In this document: one piece after another, positions 1 to 5,008 of the stretch
How the letters are laid out: each line of letters begins with the position of its first letter
How positions within the stretch are numbered: position 1 is the stretch's first letter
Source of the DNA: Actinomycetota bacterium
GTDB lineage: Bacteria; Actinomycetota; Acidimicrobiia; Acidimicrobiales; CADCTF01
Direction of reading: 5' to 3'
DNA: 5,173 nt
NCBI GenBank assembly: GCA_019348305.1
Contig: JAHWJQ010000155.1
Span: 1 to 5,173, forward strand
Translations under genes and position numbers: made by a program
Notes under the pieces: generated by a model
Database searches by the model: none
What the model was told of the DNA's origin: nothing
What the model saw: the letters and a program-made list of their open reading frames with translations, nothing else

Positions 1-75
1 CAGATCACCAGCTCCGGCAAGAAGTCCCAGGCCATCGACACCCAGTCGTCGGAGTCGCAGAGCAACGCCGCGTAG
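1..75 (+). CDS. C-terminal end of an unidentified protein (partial)
   Basis: This is the last 24 codons of a gene that begins before the window, ending at TAG 73-75. The tail is hydrophilic and rich in Ser, Gln and Lys (it contains GKKSQAIDTQSSESQSNAA) and has no hydrophobic segment, so it looks like a disordered C-terminus. All 24 sense codons end in G or C, which is what real genes in this window show and is the main evidence for this frame. A perfect hairpin begins 20 bases after the stop, consistent with the end of a transcription unit. A second + strand frame is also open here up to about 184, but it runs through the hairpin and the promoter that follow. Too little remains to name a function. 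Confidence 0.6.
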   Translation, partial: QITSSGKKSQAIDTQSSESQSNAA

Positions 76-95
76 CTCCACTTGGCGCGAGCACC

Positions 96-121
96 GCGGG
101 CCGGGAGTCTTCCCGGCCCGC
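96..121 (+). terminator. Hairpin terminator after the first partial gene
   Basis: GCGGGCCGGGA (96-106) pairs perfectly with TCCCGGCCCGC (111-121) around the 4-base loop GTCT, giving an 11-bp almost pure G/C stem. No T-run follows, as is common for actinobacterial terminators. It lies between the stop at 75 and the promoter at 147, so it would insulate the metal-sensor unit from upstream transcription. Being symmetrical it could work on either strand. Confidence 0.7.
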
Positions 122-146
122 AACGCGCCCGGCCGCATTTTCCGCC

Positions 147-186
147 TTGACCTTGTAGTCGGCTACAACCTCTATCCTCGGTGATG
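147..186 (+). promoter_or_regulatory. MerR-type promoter and operator of the regulator gene
   Basis: A -35 element TTGACC (147-152) and a -10 element TATCCT (173-178) are separated by 20 bp. That is longer than the normal 17 bp and is the hallmark of promoters activated by DNA distortion by MerR-family proteins (19-20 bp). A perfect dyad, TTGTAG-TCGG-CTACAA (153-168), sits in the spacer next to the -35, where a MerR dimer binds. From memory, the layout resembles the operators of cadR/pbrR-type divalent metal sensors (TTGACC followed by a TAGT..CTA dyad). The -10 ends 7 bases before the GTG at 186, so transcription should start at or within a base or two of the start codon. The site most likely gives autoregulation of the gene that follows, since no divergent gene is present. 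Confidence 0.85.
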
Positions 187-917
187 TGGACGACGGTCGC
201 TTTCGGATAGGGGAACTCAGCGAGCGGTACGGGCTCAGCACCGCTGCTGTCCGCTACTACGAGAGACTGGGGTTGCTGACCGAGCCGGAGCGGTCCCCGA
301 GCGGCTACCGGCTCTTCACGGCCGACGACGAGGCCCGGTTGCGGTTCATCCTCAGGGGCAAGGCGCTCGATCTGTCGCTCGAGGAGATCCGGTCGCTGCT
401 CGACGCCTGGCACGACGGCCGTTGCCAGGAGACCCGCATGGCGCTGCGCCACCTCATTGCCCACAAGATCCGAGAAGCCCAGGCCCGAGCACGAGAGGCT
501 GAGACGTTCGCCATCCAGCTCACCCACGTGTACGAGCGCTTGGGGCAGGACCCGGTTAGCGATGCCGGTTCCTGTGGCTGCATCCCAGACCTGCCGGCAC
601 CGACCACGCACGCGTTGTTGGCGGAGCTCGCGCAGATCGACCACTCCGTGTGCGACTGCGGCGGCCGCATCGAGGGCAGCGGATGCCCCTGTGGCTGCTG
701 CGCGCCGACTACATCGACGGGGGGAGGTGATTCCATGTCCGACACGACCCTGACCGAGAACACCCAGCAGAGCGGGGGAGGTTGCGCGTGCTGCGCGCCG
801 GTTGCCGAGGCCCCGGCGGCCGAGGCCCCGACCTCCCAGTCGAGCGGCTGCAACTGCGGCAGCGGCTCCAGTGAGGGCTGCGGCGAGGGCTGCACCTGTG
901 GCACCGCCAGCAGCTGA
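186..917 (+). CDS. MerR-family metal-responsive regulator with Cys-rich, metallothionein-like tail
   Basis: Residues 6-75 form a MerR winged helix-turn-helix (FRIGELSERYGLSTAAVRYY, then ERLGLL, SGYR and the LSLEEIRSLL helix). A dimerisation helix follows at about 80-120. Cys80, in the motif DGRC, sits where MerR, ZntR and PbrR have the Cys typical of divalent-metal sensors. Cys130 and Cys132 could form the second metal loop. The middle Cys of the family (near 114-115) is absent, with His114 beside that position. Typical family members have about 130-150 residues; this frame has 243 because of an extension with Cys at 156, 158, 167, 169, 171, 172 and eight more after Met184. GTG 186 is chosen because the MerR fold starts at once and the -10 lies 7 bases upstream with no Shine-Dalgarno, suggesting a leaderless mRNA. 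The exact metal is not certain. The product may really end near residue 181, with the rest a separate protein (see the nested entry). Confidence 0.85.
   Translation: MDDGRFRIGELSERYGLSTAAVRYYERLGLLTEPERSPSGYRLFTADDEARLRFILRGKALDLSLEEIRSLLDAWHDGRCQETRMALRHLIAHKIREAQARAREAETFAIQLTHVYERLGQDPVSDAGSCGCIPDLPAPTTHALLAELAQIDHSVCDCGGRIEGSGCPCGCCAPTTSTGGGDSMSDTTLTENTQQSGGGCACCAPVAEAPAAEAPTSQSSGCNCGSGSSEGCGEGCTCGTASS
735..917 (+). CDS. Nested metallothionein-like Cys-rich peptide, 60 aa (alternative in-frame start)
   Basis: An ATG at 735 lies in the same frame as the MerR gene and is preceded by GGAGGTGAT (723-731), a nine-base match to the complement of the 16S rRNA 3' end, with about 7 bases between GGAGG and the ATG. 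No better ribosome binding site was seen in the window. The 60-residue product has eight Cys (17, 19, 20, 39, 41, 49, 53, 55) in CxCC, CxC and CxxxCxC groups. It has no Phe, Tyr, Trp, His, Lys or Arg, and no Met after the first. That composition is typical of metal-thiolate proteins such as metallothioneins. The two Cys groups are separated by an Ala/Pro/Glu-rich linker (residues 21-37). I infer that it binds the metal sensed by the upstream regulator. I do not recognise it as a known metallothionein family. It could be made separately, as the tail of the regulator, or as both. Confidence 0.6.
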   Translation: MSDTTLTENTQQSGGGCACCAPVAEAPAAEAPTSQSSGCNCGSGSSEGCGEGCTCGTASS

Positions 918-950
918 GGCGCCGACGACGCTGACCGCGGCGACCAGCCC

Positions 951-980
951 GCGGCCCTGAGGTACGGACCTCGGGGCCGC
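951..980 (+). terminator. Hairpin terminator after the metal-sensor unit
   Basis: Bases 951-963 (GCGGCCCTGAGGT) pair with 968-980 (ACCTCGGGGCCGC) around the loop ACGG. This gives 13 bp with a single U-G wobble (958/973) in the + strand RNA. On the minus strand the same position would be an A-C mismatch, so the structure suits + strand transcription. It begins 34 bases after the TGA at 915-917. No U-tract follows. Confidence 0.7.
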
Positions 981-1031
981 ACGGCTGGCCGCCGCGGTGT
1001 CGCGTCACGGGAGGGAACAGCGGCGCCGGGT

Positions 1032-1086
1032 GACTGTAGAAAAGCCGACCGGCCGTCGATAATGACGCTGGACCTGGTCTACAGTC
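1032..1086 (+). promoter_or_regulatory. Putative promoter of the protease gene, framed by a 9-bp inverted repeat
   Basis: GATAAT (1058-1063) is a good -10 candidate, and TGTAGA (1035-1040) lies 17 bp upstream as a weak -35. This would place the transcription start near 1070 and give a leader of about 30-45 bases. GACTGTAGA (1032-1040) and TCTACAGTC (1078-1086) are perfect reverse complements 37 bases apart, so they bracket the -10. They may be an operator pair or a coincidence. The -10 assignment is by eye. Confidence 0.35.
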
Positions 1087-1101
1087 CCTCTCTTCACAAG
1101 G

Positions 1102-3528
1102 ATGGCCGCACCGCTCATGCGTCTTCGCCACGCTTGGTTCCTGATGGCCACGGTCGTTGCGACGGTCACCTTGGCCGTGCCCGTGGCGCCAGCCGCCGCC
1201 GGCGCCCCCGCCCTCGAAGACGGCCGCGCCATGAGCCGGCTCGCGCTTGCCGAGTTCTCCCCCGACCGGCTCCTGGTCCGCTTCTCCGGCGGCGTGCCCG
1301 AGCGAGCGGCGGCGACCGCGGTGGAGGCCACCGGCGCCCGCCTGGGCGAGGAGCTGTTCGGTTGGCGTGTCGTCGAGGCGCCAGGAAGGGCGGGAGAGGT
1401 AGCGCAGCGTCTGCGTGGCGCGCCCGGCGTGCAGACGGTGGAGCGGGACCACCTACGGCGGGCCGCCTTGGAGCCCAACGATCCGTACTACCCCGAGTCC
1501 CAGAAGCCCTACCTGGACCAGGTTCGCCTGCCCACGGCCTGGGACGCCACCCTTGGGTCCGGAGTCGTCATCGCCGTGCTCGACAGCGGCGTCGACCAGG
1601 ATCACCCCGACCTCGCCGGCAGCCGCCTGCTGCCCGGGCGCGACTTCATCAATGGCGACACCGACCCGCAGGACGACTACGGGCACGGCACGCTCGTGAC
1701 CGGGGTCGCGGCGGCCACCACCAACAACGGCATCGGCGTGGCCGGCGTGGCCGGGGCCTCGAAGATCCTGCCGGTGAAGGTGCTCGACAACACGGGTGCG
1801 GGCCCCGACAGCAAGATCGCCGAAGCCGTGAAGTGGGCGGCCGACCAAGGCGCCGATGTCATCAACCTGTCGTTCGGGCTGGCCGCGGAGTCGCCGGTTC
1901 TGCGCGCCGCGTTGGACTACGCCCTCGCCAAGGACGCGGTGCTGGTTGCGGCCGCGGGCAACGAAGGAACGCCGGTGACGGCCTACCCGGGCGCCCACCC
2001 GGGCGTGCTGGCGGTGACCGCGGTGGACAGTCAGAACCGCCTGACCTACTTCTCCAACTGGAGCACGGCGACCGACCTGGCGGCTCCCGGGGTGAAGCTC
2101 GCGGGGCCGGCTCTCGGGCGGGACGAGGTGTACGGCCGGGACACCGGGACCTCCTTCGCCGCCGCCATCGTCTCGGGGATCGCCGCGTTGGTCCGCGCCG
2201 ACCAGCCCACCTGGACCCAGTCCCAGGTGGCCGAAAGGCTCCGCAGCTCCGCCAGAGATGCCGGACCCGTTGGGTTCGACCCGTACTTCGGCAGCGGTAT
2301 CGTCGACGCCGCCGCCGCCCTCGGCGCCGCAACTCCCCAGGCCGCGTTGAGCTACACCCGCGACACCAACGACACGATGGCCGGCGCCACGGCGCTGGCC
2401 ACGGCCTCGTCCGGCACGATCGTCCCCGAGGGCGATGTCGACTGGTACTACGCCGACGCCGCCAACGGCGGCCCCCTCACCTTCACCGTCCAGCCGCCGG
2501 CGACGGTGGGGTTCTTGGCCTTCGACCCCGTGCTGCAGATCTTCAACGCCTTGGGCACGGCGCTCACCGGCGAGGTCGACGCCAAGGGCGCCGGCCAAGC
2601 CGAGACGGCGTCGGTCTCGGTGCCCGCCGCCGGCCGCTACTACCTCAAGGCGCGTAACTTCCATGGCTCCCAGAGCCCTGGTGCCTACGCCGTCTCGGCG
2701 TCTCTGCCTCCCGCCCCCGCCCCGGCCCCCGCCCCCGCCCCCACGACCACGACCACGACCGCCCCTCCCCCGCCCCCGCCGCCCCCACGGTCGGGGTACT
2801 GGATGGTGGGCTCCGACGGCGCGGTCTACGCCTTCGGCGACGCCCCGTGGCTGGGAGGCGCGTCATCCGCCACAGCGGTGGTCGACTTGGAGCCGACGCC
2901 CTCGGGCCGCGGCTACTGGCTCGTCAACGAGGCCGGTCAGGTCTTCGCCTCCGGCGACGCCGCCTACCACGGGGGCTTGACCGGGCCGCTCGGAGGAGAC
3001 GAGCGGGTGACGTCGCTGTCGGCCACGCCCACCGCCGATGGCTACTGGCTGTTCACCACTCGGGGCCGCGTGGTCCCCTTCGGCAACGCGCCCCATCTCG
3101 GCGACATGAGCGCCACCCGGCTGAACGGCCCGGTGCTCGATTCGATCCCGACCCCGTCAGGACGGGGCTATTACATGGTGGCCAGCGACGGTGGCATCTT
3201 CGCCTTCGGCGACGCCGCCTTCTCCGGCTCCATGGGGGGCATCCCCCTCAACGCTCCGGTGCAGTCGCTGGTGCCCGACCCCGACGGCGCCGGCTACTGG
3301 CTGGTGGCCTCTGACGGGGGGATCTTCGCTTTCGCCGCCGACTTCTACGGCTCGATGGGCAGTACCCGGCTCAACAAGCCGGTCACCGGCATGGTCGGCT
3401 ACCGGCGCGGGTACCTCATGGTGGCCGAGGACGGCGGCATCTTCGCCTTCGGCGACGCCCCCTTCGCCGGCTCCCTCGGCGACCGACCGCCTTCCCGACC
3501 CATCACCAGCGTGGCCATCCTTCGGTAG
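1102..3528 (+). CDS. Secreted subtilisin-family (S8) serine protease with PPC domain and propeller-like repeats
   Basis: The 808-residue product begins with a signal peptide (basic MRLRH, hydrophobic 12-30, AxA-type cleavage near 33). A propeptide resembling inhibitor I9 follows at about 53-118 (RLLVRF ... GVQTVERDH). The S8 catalytic domain spans about 145-405, with Asp161 in VIAVLDSGV, His195 in DDYGHGT, oxyanion Asn287 in AAAGNEG and Ser351 in GTSFAAAIVSG. A pre-peptidase C-terminal (PPC) domain lies at about 418-533 (NDT, SGTI, GDVDWYY). A Pro/Ala/Thr linker (536-562) leads to six GYWxVxSDGG-type repeats (564-808). It should be exported, self-processed and degrade extracellular protein; the substrate is unknown. 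The conserved Pro four residues after the catalytic Ser (subtilisin Pro225) is Ala355. The ATG at 1102 overlaps the AAGGA at 1098-1102, so the ATG at 1117 (residue 6) is an equally plausible start, although AAGGA is rather far from it. No transmembrane anchor or sorting signal is seen at the C-terminus. Confidence 0.93.
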   Translation: MAAPLMRLRHAWFLMATVVATVTLAVPVAPAAAGAPALEDGRAMSRLALAEFSPDRLLVRFSGGVPERAAATAVEATGARLGEELFGWRVVEAPGRAGEVAQRLRGAPGVQTVERDHLRRAALEPNDPYYPESQKPYLDQVRLPTAWDATLGSGVVIAVLDSGVDQDHPDLAGSRLLPGRDFINGDTDPQDDYGHGTLVTGVAAATTNNGIGVAGVAGASKILPVKVLDNTGAGPDSKIAEAVKWAADQGADVINLSFGLAAESPVLRAALDYALAKDAVLVAAAGNEGTPVTAYPGAHPGVLAVTAVDSQNRLTYFSNWSTATDLAAPGVKLAGPALGRDEVYGRDTGTSFAAAIVSGIAALVRADQPTWTQSQVAERLRSSARDAGPVGFDPYFGSGIVDAAAALGAATPQAALSYTRDTNDTMAGATALATASSGTIVPEGDVDWYYADAANGGPLTFTVQPPATVGFLAFDPVLQIFNALGTALTGEVDAKGAGQAETASVSVPAAGRYYLKARNFHGSQSPGAYAVSASLPPAPAPAPAPAPTTTTTTAPPPPPPPPRSGYWMVGSDGAVYAFGDAPWLGGASSATAVVDLEPTPSGRGYWLVNEAGQVFASGDAAYHGGLTGPLGGDERVTSLSATPTADGYWLFTTRGRVVPFGNAPHLGDMSATRLNGPVLDSIPTPSGRGYYMVASDGGIFAFGDAAFSGSMGGIPLNAPVQSLVPDPDGAGYWLVASDGGIFAFAADFYGSMGSTRLNKPVTGMVGYRRGYLMVAEDGGIFAFGDAPFAGSLGDRPPSRPITSVAILR
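2707..2790 (+). repeat. Pro/Ala/Thr-rich linker encoded by short tandem repeats
   Basis: Short units based on CCCGCC and then ACGACC are repeated here, encoding PPAPAPAPAPAP, six Thr and eight Pro in a row (residues 536-562). The stretch is probably an extended, flexible spacer between the PPC domain and the repeat domain, with Thr available for O-glycosylation. Such tracts are prone to length change by slippage and to sequencing or assembly error, so the exact repeat number is less secure than the rest of the gene. The frame is intact on both sides. Confidence 0.8.
2791..3525 (+). repeat. Six GYWxVxSDGGIFxFGDA repeats at the protease C-terminus
   Basis: Six units of about 39-43 residues start at residues 564, 604, 647, 689, 731 and 770. 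Each begins with a GYW/GYY/GYL-[ML]V core, then typically a D/G turn, [IV][FY]AFGDA and a GS/GG, and most end in a PxxxxGxGY junction. Units 4-6 match the consensus closely (SDGGIFAFGDA in unit 4), while units 1-3 have diverged (GQVFASGDA, GRVVPFGNA). Unit 5 reads FAFAADFYGS, one residue shorter than its neighbours. The number and length suggest a six-bladed beta-propeller-like fold, probably for binding a surface, polymer or protein partner. This function is an inference. The repeat type is, to my knowledge, frequent in secreted proteins of Acidimicrobiia. Confidence 0.85.
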
Positions 3529-3759
3529 CGGCACACGACTGCTACGGTGAAGCCGTCACCCTCCGGCGCCTGCGCCGGGGGCGATCGCCGGCTCTCGAGC
3601 CGACGGGCCGACCCGGAGCATCCCTCCTCAACCCGGCCATGCCTCTTGCTGCCAGCGACGCAGCACACCCGGTCCCGCCGGGCTCAGAGGCTGTCCGATC
3701 CGGGCCCGTCGCGTCCCCCGCCGCCGTGCCGGATGCGCGACTGAATCCTGGAGTTCGAA
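3529..3759. other. Non-coding stretch between protease and helicase genes
   Basis: I see no convincing gene here; the short open frames have poor codon use and overlap the hairpins. The left part holds two small hairpins (listed separately). A weak -10-like TACGGT occurs at 3543-3548 without a good -35. The right part (3603-3749) is GC-rich with no recognisable promoter, so where helicase transcription starts is unclear. If it starts near 3550, the mRNA leader would be about 200 bases, which is a common arrangement for regulated RNA helicase genes. Confidence 0.5.
3560..3581 (+). terminator. Hairpin, probable terminator of the protease gene
   Basis: CCTCCGGCG (3560-3568) pairs with CGCCGGGGG (3573-3581) around the loop CCTG, giving 9 bp with one U-G wobble. 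It lies 31 bases after the protease stop codon and is not followed by a T-run. A second dyad, CGGCTC-TC-GAGCCG (3589-3602), follows directly and may form a short second hairpin. Confidence 0.5.
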
Positions 3760-3762
3760 GTG
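3750..3762 (+). promoter_or_regulatory. Ribosome binding site that fixes the helicase GTG start
   Basis: GGAG at 3750-3753 lies 6 bases before GTG 3760-3762. The helicase Q-motif region (FADLGVS) begins four codons later, which is the usual distance for DEAD-box proteins, so this GTG is favoured over any internal start. Confidence 0.7.
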
Positions 3763-4935
3763 ACGTCCACCTTCGCCGACCTCGGCGTGAGCGCCGAGAT
3801 CCTCGGCCTGCTCGCCAACCGCGGCATCCACACTGCCTTCGACGTGCAGTCCGCCACCATCCCCGCCGCCCTCGCCGGGCGCGACGTCTGCGGCCGCGCC
3901 CCCACCGGCTCGGGCAAGACCCTGGCCTTCGGCATCCCGGTGGCCGCCCGGGTGAGCCGCGCCCGACCCGCCCGACCCCGCGCCCTGGTGCTCGTGCCCA
4001 CCCGCGAGCTGGCCTCGCAGATCCAAACGGAGCTCGCGCCCATGCTGGCGCTTCGCAAGCGCAGCATCGCCACCTTCTACGGCGGCGTGAGCTTCGTCCC
4101 CCAGCTCAAGATGCTGCGCCGCGGCGTCGACGTCGCCGTGGCCTGCCCCGGCCGGCTGGCCGACCTCGTGCGGAGGGGGAACCTCATCCTCGACGAGGTG
4201 GAGGTCGTGGTGGTGGACGAGGCCGACCGGATGGCCGACATGGGCTTTTTGCCCGAGGTCCGCCGCATCCTCGACCAGGTGCGCCCCGACCGCCAGACGC
4301 TGCTGTTCTCGGCCACCCTCGACGGGGAGGTCGACGTGCTGGTGCGCAACTACCAGCGGAACCCGCACCGCGCCGAGGTCGCGCCGCCGGAGCCGGAGGA
4401 CGACCGAACGACCCATGTCTTCGTCGACACCGGGCGCGAGCAGCGGGTGGGCAAGACGGCCGAGCTGGTGGGCCGGCACGGCTCCGCGATCGTGTTCTGT
4501 CGAACCAAGCACGGGGCCGACCGCCTCACCACGCAGCTGGCTCGGGCGGGGGTCAGTGCCGTGGCGATCCACGGCAACCGCAACCAGGCCCAACGAGAGC
4601 GCGCTCTGGCTGCCTTCGCCGGCGGTCGGGTGCAGGCTCTGGTGGCCACCGACGTGGCCGCCCGCGGCATTCACGTCGACGGGGTGGGTTGCGTCGTGCA
4701 CTTCGACCTTCCCGCCGACTCCAAGGACTACGTCCACCGATCGGGGCGCACCGGGCGCGCTGGAGCCGAGGGCATGGTGGTGTCCTTCGTCACCGAGGGT
4801 GAAGGCGGCCGCGCCGGTCAGCTCAAAAAGAGCCTCGGCATGGCTGTTCCCCCTGACACCACTCGTCGATCGCCCCCTCGCCGAGTCAACGGCCGGCGCG
4901 GCCCCGCCCCCAGCCGTTCCCGCCGCCCCCGTTGA
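3760..4935 (+). CDS. DEAD-box ATP-dependent RNA helicase
   Basis: The 391-residue protein has the complete set of DEAD-box motifs in order: Q-motif region (FADLGVS to Gln30), motif I APTGSGKT (47-54), Ia PTRELA (80-85), GG (108-109), Ib CPGRL (129-133), II DEAD (153-156), III SAT (184-186), IV IVFCRTK (244-250), V ATDVAARG (296-303) and VI HRSGRTGR (326-333). These residues bind and hydrolyse ATP and hold RNA, so it should unwind or remodel short RNA duplexes in the cytoplasm, in ribosome assembly or mRNA turnover. Motif Ib has Cys129 in place of the usual Thr. The core is followed only by a short basic tail (residues 366-391, 10 Arg) that probably adds non-specific RNA binding. The closest general type is RhlE/DeaD-like, but the sequence does not justify a symbol. 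It appears to be a single-gene unit. Confidence 0.95.
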   Translation: MTSTFADLGVSAEILGLLANRGIHTAFDVQSATIPAALAGRDVCGRAPTGSGKTLAFGIPVAARVSRARPARPRALVLVPTRELASQIQTELAPMLALRKRSIATFYGGVSFVPQLKMLRRGVDVAVACPGRLADLVRRGNLILDEVEVVVVDEADRMADMGFLPEVRRILDQVRPDRQTLLFSATLDGEVDVLVRNYQRNPHRAEVAPPEPEDDRTTHVFVDTGREQRVGKTAELVGRHGSAIVFCRTKHGADRLTTQLARAGVSAVAIHGNRNQAQRERALAAFAGGRVQALVATDVAARGIHVDGVGCVVHFDLPADSKDYVHRSGRTGRAGAEGMVVSFVTEGEGGRAGQLKKSLGMAVPPDTTRRSPPRRVNGRRGPAPSRSRRPR

Positions 4936-4946
4936 GGCCCCGCCGG

Positions 4947-4991
4947 TTTGGGCAGGCTGAGCGTCGCTAGGCGACGTTGAGCCTGCCCAGA
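4947..4991. terminator. Long hairpin between convergent genes, bidirectional terminator
   Basis: Bases 4947-4967 pair with 4971-4991 around the 3-base loop TAG. The 21-position stem has a single G-G mismatch (4959/4979) and two G-U wobbles. It starts 12 bases after the helicase stop and ends 17 bases before the stop of the minus-strand gene, so one structure can serve both converging transcripts. No clear U-tract follows on either strand. Confidence 0.8.
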
Positions 4992-5008
4992 CGTCCCCGG
5001 AGCAGGGC

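Noticed and set aside
5..241. A 78-codon minus-strand frame across the first hairpin and the MerR promoter
   Set aside because: It crosses a perfect terminator hairpin, a strong promoter on the other strand and the start of the MerR gene, and resembles no known protein.
735..917. The Cys-rich 60-residue peptide as a RiPP (lanthipeptide or thiopeptide-like) precursor
   Set aside because: No modification enzyme, protease or transporter gene of such a pathway is nearby, the Cys are in CxC/CxCC metal-thiolate patterns, and the neighbour is a metal-sensor regulator.
1062..2657. A 531-codon open + strand frame overlapping the protease gene
   Set aside because: It is a high-GC shadow: the product is almost only Arg, Gly, Pro and Ala with no domain, while the frame from 1102 gives a complete S8 protease over the same bases.
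1453..2664. A 403-codon open minus-strand frame opposite the protease gene
   Set aside because: It lies exactly antisense to the catalytic and PPC domains, shows no motif, and has no ribosome binding site I could recognise. Long antisense frames are expected at this GC content.
2701..3525. CRISPR array or mobile-element repeats suggested by the repeated DNA
   Set aside because: The repeats are coding, in frame, imperfect and lack uniform spacers; they are protein repeats and a low-complexity linker. No tRNA, rRNA, transposase or integrase was seen anywhere in the window.
3628..4737. A 369-codon minus-strand frame opposite the helicase gene
   Set aside because: The product is His/Gly/Val-rich low-complexity sequence and lies antisense to well-conserved helicase motifs.
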